Assembly: GCF_029457495.1 (NCBI RefSeq)
Contig: NZ_CP120361.1
Location: 558,001-622,000 of the forward strand
Direction of reading: 5' to 3'
DNA from: Chelativorans sp. AA-79
GTDB lineage: Bacteria > Pseudomonadota > Alphaproteobacteria > Rhizobiales > Rhizobiaceae
DNA length: 64,000 bases
Both the position numbers and the translations under genes were made by a program. The notes below the pieces were generated by a model. It did no database searches. It was not told the DNA's origin and saw only the letters and a list, made by a program, of their open reading frames with translations. This document shows positions 9,157-17,409 of the stretch, one piece after another (the stretch's first letter is position 1; every line of letters begins with the position of its first letter).

Positions 9157-9576
9157 TCACGGGCAGGCGATGTCGCCCTCCTGGCAGTCGGCGCGAAGCT
9201 CCGCCGTGCGCTTGATGGTCAGATCGGCCAGGCAGCCGGCGAAGAGAGCGGGATAGATGGAGCCGTCTCTGCTGTCCGAGGTCATGAAGTCGCAATGGGC
9301 GTCGCGAAACGTTATCCAGGCACGCTGCGCCTTGCGCAGGAGCGCTCTCTCCTCGCCGTCATCAACGCGCGCCATCAGATCGCGATAGGCCTTGTTCAGA
9401 TCGGCATCCGCCCGCGCATATTCCTTTTCCGAGCATTCGTTGATCTCCACCTGGGTCTGCGCGCCGGAGCAGTCGAGCGCCTGCGCCTGTGCGGGCGCGA
9501 CCGTCAGGAGGAGAAGAAGAAGGAGGGCGGGAAGGATCGGCATTCCGCGCCGAAATCGAAGGCCAAAGCTTGACAT
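9157..9576 (-). CDS. LprI-like DUF1311 secreted protein
   Basis: Small exported protein of 139 residues: a basic N-terminus, a leucine-rich signal core (about 13-27) and a probable cleavage after APAQAQA. The mature part carries the DUF1311/LprI pattern: spaced cysteines (CSGA, ECSEKEYARAD, HCDF, GCLADL), the ADLNKAYRDLM helix and QRAWITFRDAHC. Relatives include lysozyme-inhibitor LprI-type proteins; inhibition here is inference only. The ATG at 9576 has GAGGA about ten bases upstream; a later ATG at 9543 would shorten the leader. It is divergent from rpmJ. Confidence 0.82.
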   Translation of the reverse strand: MSSFGLRFRRGMPILPALLLLLLLTVAPAQAQALDCSGAQTQVEINECSEKEYARADADLNKAYRDLMARVDDGEERALLRKAQRAWITFRDAHCDFMTSDSRDGSIYPALFAGCLADLTIKRTAELRADCQEGDIACP

Positions 9577-9617
9577 CAAAGGATTTCCTCGTCTATGTGC
9601 GCCCCATCGGATTTTGG

Positions 9618-9643
9618 CGCGCCGAAGGGCGCGTCTTTCGTTT
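9618..9643 (+). other. Hairpin in the rpmJ leader
   Basis: CGCGCC (9618-9623) and GGCGCG (9628-9633) pair around a GAAG loop and are followed by a T-rich stretch, TCTTTCGTTT. It lies about 55 bases before rpmJ. It could be a leader hairpin or a weak terminator. No matching upstream gene on the plus strand ends nearby, so its role is uncertain. Confidence 0.3.
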
Positions 9644-9695
9644 CGGCCACTGAGCCATCACTCTTTTCGGCCATGGGGCCGCAACGGGCAAGACA

Positions 9696-9821
9696 ATGAA
9701 GATCAGAAATTCGCTCAAGGCGCTGAAGAGCCGTCACCGCGAGAACCGCATGGTTCGCCGCAAGGGCCGCATCTACATCATCAACAAGACGAATCCGCGT
9801 TACAAGGCGCGCCAGGGCTGA
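9696..9821 (+). CDS. rpmJ: 50S ribosomal protein L36 (zinc-free type)
   Basis: A 41-residue basic ribosomal protein of the large subunit beginning [20 protein letters not shown] and ending NPRYKARQG. It lacks the zinc-binding cysteines of the 37-residue form, so it is the cysteine-free (YkgO-type) L36 with the extended sequence. It is too short for many gene finders, but the match to this form is end to end. It stands alone between the LprI-like gene (divergent) and a TPR gene, as is common in Hyphomicrobiales. Confidence 0.96.
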   Translation: MKIRNSLKALKSRHRENRMVRRKGRIYIINKTNPRYKARQG

Positions 9822-9898
9822 GCTCCGGTAACGGCCATTCGGCCGACGACACGCGATTTTGACTTTGATCCCGGCGCAAAGGCAACTACCTTAGCCTC

Positions 9899-10477
9899 AT
9901 GCGCCGTTTTCTCGTTTCCGGATGTCTGGTTCTCGCGCTGCTGATGCCTTCCGTGTCGGCGGCGGAGACTGCGGCCGCATCCTCATCTCCGACCGAGCAG
10001 CATCGCCTGGATGAGCTTTTCGCCCAGCTGAAGCAGGAGAGCAACGAGGCTGCCGCACGCCGTATCGCCAGCCGCATCCGCGACGAATGGGAGCGGGCCG
10101 GCGGGGCCACGGCGGATTTGCTGATCGCGTGGGCCCACAAGGCCGCGGCGGAGAAGAAGTTCAACGTCGCGCTCGATCTGCTCGACCAGGCCGTCACCCT
10201 CTATCCGCAGTATGTGGAAAGCTGGAACAGCCGGGCGCTCGTCTTTTTGATGATGAACGACGTCGATCGCGCCATGTCCGATCTGGCGCAGGTGCTGTCC
10301 ATCGAGCCACGCCATTTCGGGGCAATGAGCGGCCTGGCAGGTATCCTGCGCGTGACGGGGCGCACGGACGAGGCGCTCGAGGTCTATCGCCGCATGCTGG
10401 ACGTCTATCCCATGCAGCGCAACGCGCAGCGGGCCGTGCTCGATCTTGCCGACGAGAAGGCGGACGAGCGGCTTTAA
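9899..10477 (+). CDS. Exported tetratricopeptide repeat protein
   Basis: A 192-residue protein with a signal peptide (about 1-21, ending SVSAAETA) and about three TPR-like helix pairs between residues 70 and 190. Examples are LIAWAHKAAAEKKFNVALDLLDQAVTL... and SWNSRALVFLMMNDVDRAM. TPRs mediate protein contacts, and the partner is unknown. ATG at 9899 starts directly at the basic leader of the signal. It is read convergently with pyruvate kinase; the 36 bases between stops contain a short CGGACG/CGTCCG inverted repeat without a T-run. Confidence 0.82.
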   Translation: MRRFLVSGCLVLALLMPSVSAAETAAASSSPTEQHRLDELFAQLKQESNEAAARRIASRIRDEWERAGGATADLLIAWAHKAAAEKKFNVALDLLDQAVTLYPQYVESWNSRALVFLMMNDVDRAMSDLAQVLSIEPRHFGAMSGLAGILRVTGRTDEALEVYRRMLDVYPMQRNAQRAVLDLADEKADERL

Positions 10478-10513
10478 GCCCTTGTTTCGGCCCGGACGTC
10501 GATCCGTCCGATC

Positions 10514-11950
10514 CTACAGTCCGCCCATCCCGTCCGAGCCGATATAGGCGATGCGCAGCATGTTGGTGGCGCCGGGCGTCCGCAGCGGCACGCCCGCGGT
10601 GATGATCACGCGGTCGCCCGGCTTGGCGAACTTCTCCTCGAAAGCGATGCGGCAGGCGCGGTCGACCATGTCGTCGAGATCGGAGGCGTCCTCCGACACC
10701 ACGCAATGGGTTCCCCAGACGAGGCTCAGCCGCCGGGTCGTCTCGACCACCGGGGAAAGCGCTATGATCGGCACGCGCGGCCGCTCGCGCGCGGCGCGCA
10801 GCCCGGTCGTGCCGGAGGCCGTGTAGGTGATGATCGCGGCCAGGTTGAGCGTCTCGGCGATCTGGCGCGAAGCCAGCGAGATGGCATCGGCGCCCGTCGC
10901 TTCGGGGGCGGTCCGCTGCGCGTTGATGATGTCGTTATAGGTCGGGTCCTGCTCCACCTGCGTGGCGATGGCGTTCATCATCGCGACCGCTTCCGCCGGA
11001 TACTGGCCGGCGGCCGACTCGGCCGAAAGCATCACCGCATCGGCGCCTTCGAACACCGCCGTTGCGACATCGGACACTTCCGCGCGCGTGGGCACGGGGG
11101 CCGAGATCATCGATTCCAGCATCTGGGTGGCCACCACCACCGGTTTTCCGGCGCGGCGGCAGGCGCGCGTGATCTGCTTCTGGATGCCGGGGACGGCTTC
11201 CAGAGGCACTTCCACGCCGAGATCACCACGCGCCACCATCAGCGCGTCCGAAAGCTCCAGGATCTCCGCCAGGCGCTTCACGGCCTGGGGCTTCTCGATC
11301 TTGGCCATCAGGGCGGCCCGGCCACGCGCCACCTTGCGCACTTCCGCCAAGTCCTGCGGCCGCTGGATGAAGGAGAGCGCGATCCAGTCCACGCCGGTGG
11401 CGAGCACGGCGTCGAGGTCCCGCCGGTCCTTCTCCGTCAATGCACCGAGCGGCAGCTCGGTGTCGGGAAGGCTTACGCCCTTGCGGTCGGAAATCTTGTT
11501 GCCCGCGATGACGCGGCAGATGATCGACCGGCCGTCGGTCTTCAGCGCGGCGAGCTGCAGGCGGCCGTCATCGATCAGGAGGCGATGGCCGGGTTCCACC
11601 GCCTTCAGGATTTCCGGGTGGGGCAGATGAACCCGCGTGGCATCGCCCGGCTTGGGATCGTCGTCGAGCGTGAATTCCTGTCCGACGGTAAGCGTGGCGC
11701 TCTTGTCGGCGAAGGTGCCGACACGCAGCTTCGGCCCCTGAAGGTCGGCTAGGATGCCGATCGGACGGCCCACCTGTTTCTCGACATTGCGGATGCGGGC
11801 CGCCAGCTCACGCATGGTGGGGTGGTCCGTGTGGCTCATATTGATGCGGAAGGCGTCAGCTCCCGCTTCATGGAGCCGGGCAATGGCATCCTCGTCGGAC
11901 GAGGCCGGCCCGAGCGTGGCGAGAATCTTGACCTTGCGGGTGCGCCTCAT
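10514..11950 (-). CDS. pyk: Pyruvate kinase
   Basis: Final glycolytic enzyme: phosphoenolpyruvate plus ADP to pyruvate plus ATP. 478 residues, standard for the family. It shows KILATLGPASS near the N-terminus, the DAFRINMSHTDH strand, the B-domain insert, the catalytic lysine in MAKIEKPQAV, metal and substrate motif MVARGDLGVE, and the SAESAAGQYPAEAV segment. The C-terminal allosteric-type domain is intact, ending IGSDGMGGL. The ATG at 11950 overlaps the stop of the upstream DUF1036 gene (ATGA), so the two are translationally coupled. Confidence 0.96.
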   Translation of the reverse strand: MRRTRKVKILATLGPASSDEDAIARLHEAGADAFRINMSHTDHPTMRELAARIRNVEKQVGRPIGILADLQGPKLRVGTFADKSATLTVGQEFTLDDDPKPGDATRVHLPHPEILKAVEPGHRLLIDDGRLQLAALKTDGRSIICRVIAGNKISDRKGVSLPDTELPLGALTEKDRRDLDAVLATGVDWIALSFIQRPQDLAEVRKVARGRAALMAKIEKPQAVKRLAEILELSDALMVARGDLGVEVPLEAVPGIQKQITRACRRAGKPVVVATQMLESMISAPVPTRAEVSDVATAVFEGADAVMLSAESAAGQYPAEAVAMMNAIATQVEQDPTYNDIINAQRTAPEATGADAISLASRQIAETLNLAAIITYTASGTTGLRAARERPRVPIIALSPVVETTRRLSLVWGTHCVVSEDASDLDDMVDRACRIAFEEKFAKPGDRVIITAGVPLRTPGATNMLRIAYIGSDGMGGL

Positions 11951-12423
11951 GGATTGGCAGCCCCCGTCATCGCCGGATTTCCGGGCGCGGGACCATCGGT
12001 GAGCTGCACCATCCAATTCTCCTGATCGCCTGTGTCGTATTCCTGGAAGCCGGCGCGCTGGAAGCCGCGCGCGAAACAGTCGCTGACGCCGGCGATCTTG
12101 AACTCGGTGTCGGAGACGCACATCTCCACCGGCCCCTCCCAGCGCCCGCCGCGCGCCGCGTCTTCCGCATAGAGGTAGTAATAGCGGGATTCAAGCGGCG
12201 CATCGATGAGCGTCTCGCAGCTCGACGGCTTTATGTGCCACCAGCCTTCGCTCACCCAGCCCGCCCGCACACGGTACCCGATTGCCACGCCGACAAGGTT
12301 CTGCGTGGCGTTGCAGACACGGAAATCGGCCGAAGCCGGCACACTGCCCACCAGGAAAAAACCCGCCGTGGCGGCAAGCGCAAGAAGGCTTTTTTGCAAC
12401 GTCAAATGCCCCACGAATCGCAT
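11947..12423 (-). CDS. DUF1036 domain exported protein
   Basis: A 158-residue protein with a signal peptide (about 1-29, ALAATAGFFLVGSVPASA) followed by a DUF1036 domain. FRVCNATQNLVGVAIGYR opens the mature part, then WVSEGWWHIKPSSCETLI and a Tyr-rich RYYYLYAEDA. Two or more cysteines could form disulfides in the periplasm. The function of the family is unknown. Coupling to pyruvate kinase by a four-base overlap is a recurrent rhizobial arrangement. The ATG at 12423 is chosen because it begins directly before the hydrophobic leader. It is divergent from the disrupted hutG-like gene. Confidence 0.85.
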   Translation of the reverse strand: MRFVGHLTLQKSLLALAATAGFFLVGSVPASADFRVCNATQNLVGVAIGYRVRAGWVSEGWWHIKPSSCETLIDAPLESRYYYLYAEDAARGGRWEGPVEMCVSDTEFKIAGVSDCFARGFQRAGFQEYDTGDQENWMVQLTDGPAPGNPAMTGAANP

Positions 12424-12579
12424 GATCACGCTCGGCGAAGAATTGTTGCAACCCTTTTCCGCAAACTGCATGGCCCTGTCAACGCGCCCCCCGGAGAGAA
12501 AGGCGGTCGAATCGTGGCATTGCACGCATCGCCGCTTCATGGGAAGAGGTGCTTCGCCCGCATTCGTTCCCGGCCCGAA

Positions 12580-13388
12580 ATGACACGCAGCTCCCTTTTT
12601 GCTCCATTCGAGATCATCGACGGCGACCGTACCAGGGGTTTGGTGCTCGTCGCCGACCATGCGTTCAACGACCTGCCGGAAGAATATGGCGATCTCGGGT
12701 TGCCGGGAGCCGAGTTCCAGCGTCACATCGCCTACGACATCGGTGTCGAGGCCGTGATGCGGAAGCTGGCGCGGCTTACCGGCGCGCCCGGCGTCATGGC
12801 GCGCTTCTCGCGCCTTCTCATCGATCCCAATCGCGGCCCGGACGACCCCACGCTGATCAGGCAGCTCTATGACGGCACGGTCGTGCCCGGAAATTATCCG
12901 ATCCAGCCCGAAGAGCGGCAGAAAAGGCTCGAGAGATTCTACGAGCCTATCACGACGCGGTCGCCGCCATGATCGCATCCGTTGCCGCTGAGTCCGGCCA
13001 GGCACCGCTGGTGGTCTCGATCCATTCCTTCACGCCTTTCATGCAGGGGCGCGAGAGGGCGTGGCATGCGGGCATCCTGTGGGATCGCGACCGGCGGGCC
13101 GTGGACCCGCTGTTGGAGGCGCTTTCCGCGCTCCCCGGGCTCGTGGTCGGGGACAACGAGCCCTATGACGGAGCGCTACGCGGCGACACCATGTTCCGTC
13201 ACTGCACCATGAACGGCTTCGCCCACGCCCTGATTGAAATCCGCCAGGATCTCATCGTTGCGGAGTCCGGCGCGGCGGAATGGGCGGAGCGGCTGGCGCC
13301 GATCCTTGACGCGCTGAACAGACGGCCCGATATGCATGAGATCAGGTTCTTCGGCTCCAGGACGGGGCCGATTCAAAGCGGGAGCTGA
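12580..13388 (+). pseudogene. N-formylglutamate amidohydrolase family gene split by a one-base frameshift
   Basis: The family (HutG-like) hydrolyses N-formylglutamate to glutamate and formate, the last step of one histidine degradation route. The first frame (12580-12972) gives FEIIDGDRTRGLVLVADHA through RFYEPI, then runs out of phase and stops. The second frame carries YHDAVAAMIAS, SIHSFTPFMQG, DNEPYDG and HALIEIRQDLI and ends at 13388. The join needs one extra base near 12946-12949, restoring RFYEPYHDAV. All family landmarks are present across the two halves. Either the gene is broken or the assembly dropped a base; no slippery heptamer is visible. Start ATG at 12580 lacks a strong ribosome site. 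Confidence 0.85.
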
Positions 13389-13389
13389 C

Positions 13390-13674
13390 ATGACCGAACT
13401 TTCCGAGGAGCAGAAGCGCGACCTGGAAGCGGCGGCTTTCCGGCGGCTTCTGGAGCATCTGCGCGAGCGCACCGACGTGCAGAACATCGATCTCATGAAT
13501 CTCGCGGGCTTCTGCCGCAACTGCCTTTCCAACTGGTACCGGGAGGCAGCGGAGGAAGCCGGAATTCCCCTCTCCAAGGAGAGGTCGAGGGAGATCGTCT
13601 ATGGTATGCCCTATGACGAGTGGCGCGAGAAGCATCAGACCGGGCCGGCGGTGAAGGTGGCTTCCGGTCACTGA
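13390..13674 (+). CDS. DUF1244 protein
   Basis: Short conserved protein of 94 residues with the DUF1244 core: AAAFRRLLEHLRERTDVQNIDLMNLAGFCRNCLSNWY then GIPLSKERSREIVYGMPYDEWR, split here only by normal family variation. Two cysteines in FCRNC could bind metal. The function is unknown. ATG at 13390 is two bases after the stop of the disrupted hutG-like gene, so the two are probably cotranscribed. Confidence 0.88.
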   Translation: MTELSEEQKRDLEAAAFRRLLEHLRERTDVQNIDLMNLAGFCRNCLSNWYREAAEEAGIPLSKERSREIVYGMPYDEWREKHQTGPAVKVASGH

Positions 13675-13699
13675 TCCGGAGACGTCCGTAAGCTCGTCC

Positions 13700-13751
13700 T
13701 TGACTTTGCCGCAGCGCACCATAGAGTTCTGAAGTAGTAAGTGCACCTTAC
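13700..13751 (+). promoter_or_regulatory. Candidate marR promoter with palindromic operator
   Basis: TTGACT (13700-13705) and TAGAGT (13722-13727) are separated by 16 bases, a reasonable sigma-70 type pair. Ten bases downstream lies GTAAG-N5-CTTAC (13737-13751), a perfect 5-bp inverted repeat between the -10 box and the GTG start of the MarR gene at 13772. Autoregulation of the marR-efflux pair through this site is inference. Confidence 0.45.
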
Positions 13752-13771
13752 CATCTCATCGCGGCGGTGAA

Positions 13772-14212
13772 GTGAGGATCGACCCGGACACGTTTGGCTT
13801 CCTGTTGACGGATCTCGCCCGGCTCATCCGGACGGATTTCGACCGGCGCCTTCTTGGCGAAGGAACAGCCGTGACTCCCGGCGAGGCGCGCACGCTGCTT
13901 CATGCCGCACGCGCGGGCGAAGTGCGCCAGAACGTGCTGGCCGAGCGCATGGGGCTCGAGCCAATGACGCTCAGCACCTATGTCGACCGGCTGGAGGAGA
14001 GAGGGTTCGTGCAGCGGGTGCCGGATGCCTCGGACCGGCGTGCCAAGCTGGTCCGCCTAACGCCGGCCGCGGAGGAAGCACTGGCTGCGATCACACGGAT
14101 CACCAGCCAGGCGCGCCTTCGCGCACGTGAGGGCCTTAGCGACGAAGAGTGGTCGATGCTGAACCGGCTGCTCAAAAAGGTGCGCAGCAACTTCCAGGGC
14201 GGCGGATTCTAG
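13772..14212 (+). CDS. MarR family transcriptional regulator
   Basis: Winged helix-turn-helix dimeric repressor of 146 residues. The DNA-binding region includes GEARTLLHAARAGEVRQNVLAERMGLEPMTLSTYVDRLEERG in parts (recognition helix around MTLSTYVDRL) and the wing RVPDASDRRAKLVRLT. MarR proteins usually bind small phenolic or cationic ligands and release DNA. The start is GTG at 13772, which leads directly into the first helix. It is followed after 33 bases by a Bcr/CflA-type drug efflux gene, so it very probably controls that pump. Confidence 0.9.
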   Translation: MRIDPDTFGFLLTDLARLIRTDFDRRLLGEGTAVTPGEARTLLHAARAGEVRQNVLAERMGLEPMTLSTYVDRLEERGFVQRVPDASDRRAKLVRLTPAAEEALAAITRITSQARLRAREGLSDEEWSMLNRLLKKVRSNFQGGGF

Positions 14213-14245
14213 CGTGCCGCCTCATCAGCGTTGAAAGCAGCCATC

Positions 14246-15490
14246 ATGGATCGCAGCGAGACTGCTTCCGCTCCCCTTATGAGTGAACGGCGCGTAAGCT
14301 TGATCGGCGCTGCGCTTGTCGCCATCGGGCCCACCTCCATGGCGCTCTACACCCCGGCCATGCCTGAAATCGTGGATGCCTTCGGCACCACGGAAGCCGC
14401 CGTGAAGATGACGCTGTCGGTCTATTTCGCCGGATTTGCCCTCGCGCAGCTCTTCTGCGGCCCGCTTTCGGACGGGCTGGGGCGCAAGCCGGTCACATTC
14501 AGCTTCATGGCCGTCTATGCGGTGGCGAGCCTCATCGCGCTGGCGGCGCCCACCGTGGAGGTTCTGATCGGCGCGCGCTTCCTGCAGGGCGTGGGTGCGG
14601 CCGTGGGCGTGGCGATCTCAAGGGCGCTGGTGCGCGACCTCTTCACGCATGAGCAGTCCGCCCGGATCATGAACCTGATGGGCATCATCCTGGCCGCAGC
14701 ACCTGCCATGGCGCCCACGATCGGCGGGCTTATCATGGAGTTCTTCGGCTGGCATGCGATCTTCCTGGCCATGCTCGCCTTCGGCCTTTGCATCGTTCTC
14801 GTGGTGCAGGTCTTCATGCGCGAGACGGTGAGCCGCGATCTCTCGCGCATCAGCCCGCGCGGGCTTGCCCAAGCCTATGGGACGCTGCTGAAAAGCCGCT
14901 ATTTTCTTTCGTCGAGCCTGATCATCGCCGGCAGCACCGGCGCGCTCTACACACAGGCGACGCTGCTGCCCTTCATCCTCATGGACCGGGTCGGACTCAC
15001 GCCCAGCGAGTTCGGGGTGGGCATGCTGATGCAGTCGGGCATGTTCTTCATGGGATCGCTGTCGGTGCGCTTCCTCTTGCGCCGCTTCAGCGCATTCCAA
15101 CTGGTGCCGGCGGGTCTGTGCTTCATCGTCACAGGCAGCGTGCTGCTTGCCTTCCTGCTCAACACGGCGCCGCCCACGTTCCTGACCGTTATGGGGCCGG
15201 TCGCATTCTATGCCTACGGCATCGCCTTCGTGATGCCGGCCATAATGACCGCGTCGCTCGCACCTTTTCCGCGCATCGCGGGGGCGGCATCCTCCCTTGC
15301 GGGTTTCATGCAGATGGGCGCGGGGCTTCTGGGCGGCTCGGTTGCCGCCCTCATCAGCGACCCCGTCCATGCGATGAGCCTGGTGATCCCGGCGCTGGGC
15401 GCTATCGCAGTTATCGCATGGCTCTTCTGGCGCCGGCTGCCGGAGCCGGCGCTTCCGCTCGTCAGCGTGTCCGGGGAAATCTCAACCTAG
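14246..15490 (+). CDS. Bcr/CflA family drug efflux MFS transporter
   Basis: Twelve-helix proton-driven exporter of about 414 residues. It has the family's N-terminal LYTPAMPEIVDAFGTT after helix one, the MFS loop motif GPLSDGLGRKPV, and the helix 4-5 region FLQGVGAAVGVAISRALVRDLF. It probably exports drugs or small metabolites across the inner membrane. ATG at 14246 is preferred over an in-frame TTG at 14231. Cotranscription with the adjacent marR gene is likely. Its stop overlaps the carbonic anhydrase stop by nine bases in convergent orientation. Confidence 0.9.
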   Translation: MDRSETASAPLMSERRVSLIGAALVAIGPTSMALYTPAMPEIVDAFGTTEAAVKMTLSVYFAGFALAQLFCGPLSDGLGRKPVTFSFMAVYAVASLIALAAPTVEVLIGARFLQGVGAAVGVAISRALVRDLFTHEQSARIMNLMGIILAAAPAMAPTIGGLIMEFFGWHAIFLAMLAFGLCIVLVVQVFMRETVSRDLSRISPRGLAQAYGTLLKSRYFLSSSLIIAGSTGALYTQATLLPFILMDRVGLTPSEFGVGMLMQSGMFFMGSLSVRFLLRRFSAFQLVPAGLCFIVTGSVLLAFLLNTAPPTFLTVMGPVAFYAYGIAFVMPAIMTASLAPFPRIAGAASSLAGFMQMGAGLLGGSVAALISDPVHAMSLVIPALGAIAVIAWLFWRRLPEPALPLVSVSGEIST

Positions 15491-16126
15491 TTCCGGCCGT
15501 ATGAAATCGCCCGTCTTCGGATCCATCACCCAAAGCTCTCCGCTGGAGATATCGAACCACGCGCCGTGCAAGGTGAGCTTGCCCTTCTGCTCCAGGATGC
15601 GCACGCACGGGAATGTGCGCAGGTTCTCGATCTGGAAGCGGATGGAGATGCGCTCCAGCGCAGTCTGACGCTCGGAGGGGGTGAGCAGTTCGTTGCCGGA
15701 GATGGCTTCGGCGGCGGGACCCACGAGGCTCATCCACCGTCCGATGAAATCGCCGGGCGAAAGCGGCTCGGCAGAAGGATTGAGTGCTGCGCCGATGCCG
15801 CCGCAGCGCCCATGACCCATGACGACGATGCTCTTCACCTTCAGGCTCTGAACCGCAAATTCGAGCGCGGCCGAGGTGCCGTGATGGTGCTCGTCCGGAG
15901 CATAGGGAGGAACGAGATTGGCGACGTTGCGGACCACGAAGAGTTCGCCTGGGCCGGTGTCGAAGATGGTCTCGGGCGCCGCACGCGAATCGCAGCAGGC
16001 AATCACCATCGTCTCCGGCGATTGCCCCCGCTGGGCAAGCTCGCGATAACGGCTGCTCTCGGCGGAATAGCGCCCCGCCATGAAGTTGCGGTATCCGGCC
16101 AGAAGCCGCTCGGGTAAGTATGCCAT
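15482..16126 (-). CDS. Beta-class carbonic anhydrase
   Basis: Zinc enzyme of 214 residues interconverting CO2 and bicarbonate in the cytosol. The zinc ligands and catalytic dyad are visible: C45, D46 and R48 in ACCDSRAAPE, and H105 and C108 in GHGRCGG. The C-terminal region with GAWFDISSGELWV is typical of bacterial beta enzymes. ATG at 16126 gives the usual length; the ribosome site is weak. It overlaps the 3' end of the efflux gene by nine bases and lies about 50 bases downstream of the pyridoxal kinase gene on the same strand. Confidence 0.95.
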   Translation of the reverse strand: MAYLPERLLAGYRNFMAGRYSAESSRYRELAQRGQSPETMVIACCDSRAAPETIFDTGPGELFVVRNVANLVPPYAPDEHHHGTSAALEFAVQSLKVKSIVVMGHGRCGGIGAALNPSAEPLSPGDFIGRWMSLVGPAAEAISGNELLTPSERQTALERISIRFQIENLRTFPCVRILEQKGKLTLHGAWFDISSGELWVMDPKTGDFIRPELG

Positions 16127-16179
16127 GCTCTGCGAATAGCCGGGATTGACCGGAGCCGCAAGCGTGCTTGGCGCTCCCT

Positions 16180-17073
16180 TCAAGGCAAAGAGCCTCGGCC
16201 ATGGCGGGGCAACTCGCGCAGTTCCACGACGGCCATGTCCGGATCGGTGAGATTCGCCGCTTCCGACGCCAGCATCAGCTCGTCCGCACCACGCTTGGCC
16301 GCATGCGCCAGCGCCCCGAATACGGAAGCCGTGGTGCGCCTCAGCGCGTCCGCGGGGCTCATCCCCTCGAGCAGCCATGCGGTGAGCAGCGCCGCCGTCA
16401 GGTCCCCCGGTCCCTTGGTCGGGTTTTCGACGGCACGATGCTCTGCGAGAAAGGCCGCATGCGAGGTCTGCAGCAGGTTGGCGATCGCCCCCGGCACGGT
16501 GGCGGGCGCGGAGGTGACGAGCATGGTCGGAGGCGCCATTTCTGCCGCGGCCGCCATGGTGTCCTCCAACGTGCACAATTCGCGGCCGGCAAGCCATGCG
16601 AGTTCGTAAAGGTTGGGCGTTGCGATATCCGCAAGGGGCAAAAGCACGTCGCGCATGGCCAAGGCGGTGGATTCCGGCACGTAGAGCCCGCCGATGTCCC
16701 CCATGATGGGATCGCAGACATAGAGCGCCTCGGGGTTCCTCCGCCTTACCGCGCGGACCAGGGACGCAACCGCGTCGGCCTGCGAAGCCTCCCCCAGATA
16801 GCCCGAGAGCACGGTGGCGATCTCGCCGAGCCAGGCTGCGCCTTCGAGATCGCGCATCAGGGCGGCGAACTCCGCCGCGGGCGGCACGATGCGCGTGGCG
16901 CGCCCGTGGCCCGGGTGCCACGGGAGGATGACGGTCGGCACCGCCCAGACCGGGCGCCCCAATGTCTCTAGCGCGAAGACGGACGCGCGGTTGCCGACCG
17001 ATCCCCGCGCCACGTGACTCGATACGACGATCACGGCGCGAGGGCCGCCTGCGGTTCCTTCAGTCTCGTCCAT
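16180..17073 (-). CDS. pdxY: Pyridoxal kinase, PdxY-like
   Basis: Ribokinase-fold kinase of 297 residues phosphorylating pyridoxal to pyridoxal 5'-phosphate in the salvage pathway. Landmarks are SSHVARGSVGNRA near the N-terminus, WHPGHG, YVCDPIMGD in the middle and GPGDLTAALL near the C-terminus, where the aspartate is the catalytic base. The usual Thr of GTGD is Pro here, a mild deviation. The start overlaps the stop of the small membrane protein gene upstream (TGATG), so they are coupled. Confidence 0.9.
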   Translation of the reverse strand: MDETEGTAGGPRAVIVVSSHVARGSVGNRASVFALETLGRPVWAVPTVILPWHPGHGRATRIVPPAAEFAALMRDLEGAAWLGEIATVLSGYLGEASQADAVASLVRAVRRRNPEALYVCDPIMGDIGGLYVPESTALAMRDVLLPLADIATPNLYELAWLAGRELCTLEDTMAAAAEMAPPTMLVTSAPATVPGAIANLLQTSHAAFLAEHRAVENPTKGPGDLTAALLTAWLLEGMSPADALRRTTASVFGALAHAAKRGADELMLASEAANLTDPDMAVVELRELPRHGRGSLP

Positions 17074-17333
17074 CACGATCCGCTGCTTGAGAGATAGAGA
17101 ATGAGCCAGCCGATGAGGAGGATGGCGGCCACGAGGGCGAGCACGCGCGCGATGCGCCTGCCCCAGAGCTCCGTCCAATCCTCGCCTTCGGCTTCCGTCG
17201 CGGTGAAATGGTCCTTCGCGCGGGCAGCCGAGCGGAAGAGCAGCGATTCGCTGTCGCGCTCCACGCGCTCCAGGATGCGGCGCGATTCCGCCTGCCGCTC
17301 TTCGTCGCTTTGCCTTTCGCCCATCTCCGCCAT
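17073..17333 (-). CDS. Small single-span membrane protein
   Basis: Unrecognised 86-residue protein. Residues 1-60 are hydrophilic and charged (RILERVERDSESLLFRS, EGEDWTELWGRRI), followed by one transmembrane helix (about 62-82, VLALVAAILLIGWLILYL) and a short SSSGS tail. It is coupled to pdxY by a one-base overlap. ATG at 17333 is used; a second ATG at 17324 would remove three residues. It is divergent from lemA across 76 bases. No function can be assigned. Confidence 0.75.
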   Translation of the reverse strand: MAEMGERQSDEERQAESRRILERVERDSESLLFRSAARAKDHFTATEAEGEDWTELWGRRIARVLALVAAILLIGWLILYLSSSGS

Positions 17334-17409
17334 GCCGCCAGACCAGTCATTTCCTTGTCAGGCGAATAGCACTATTCTCCCGGCGGGTCGAACATCTCGG
17401 GAAATCTAC

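Noticed and set aside
9577..9695. Possible 6S or other small RNA before rpmJ
   Set aside because: The space is only about 120 bases; one small hairpin is seen, but not the long open-bubble duplex of 6S RNA.
12940..12972. Programmed frameshift in the hutG-like gene
   Set aside because: No slippery heptamer, no internal Shine-Dalgarno-like stimulator at the right spacing and no strong downstream hairpin; mutation or sequencing error fits better.
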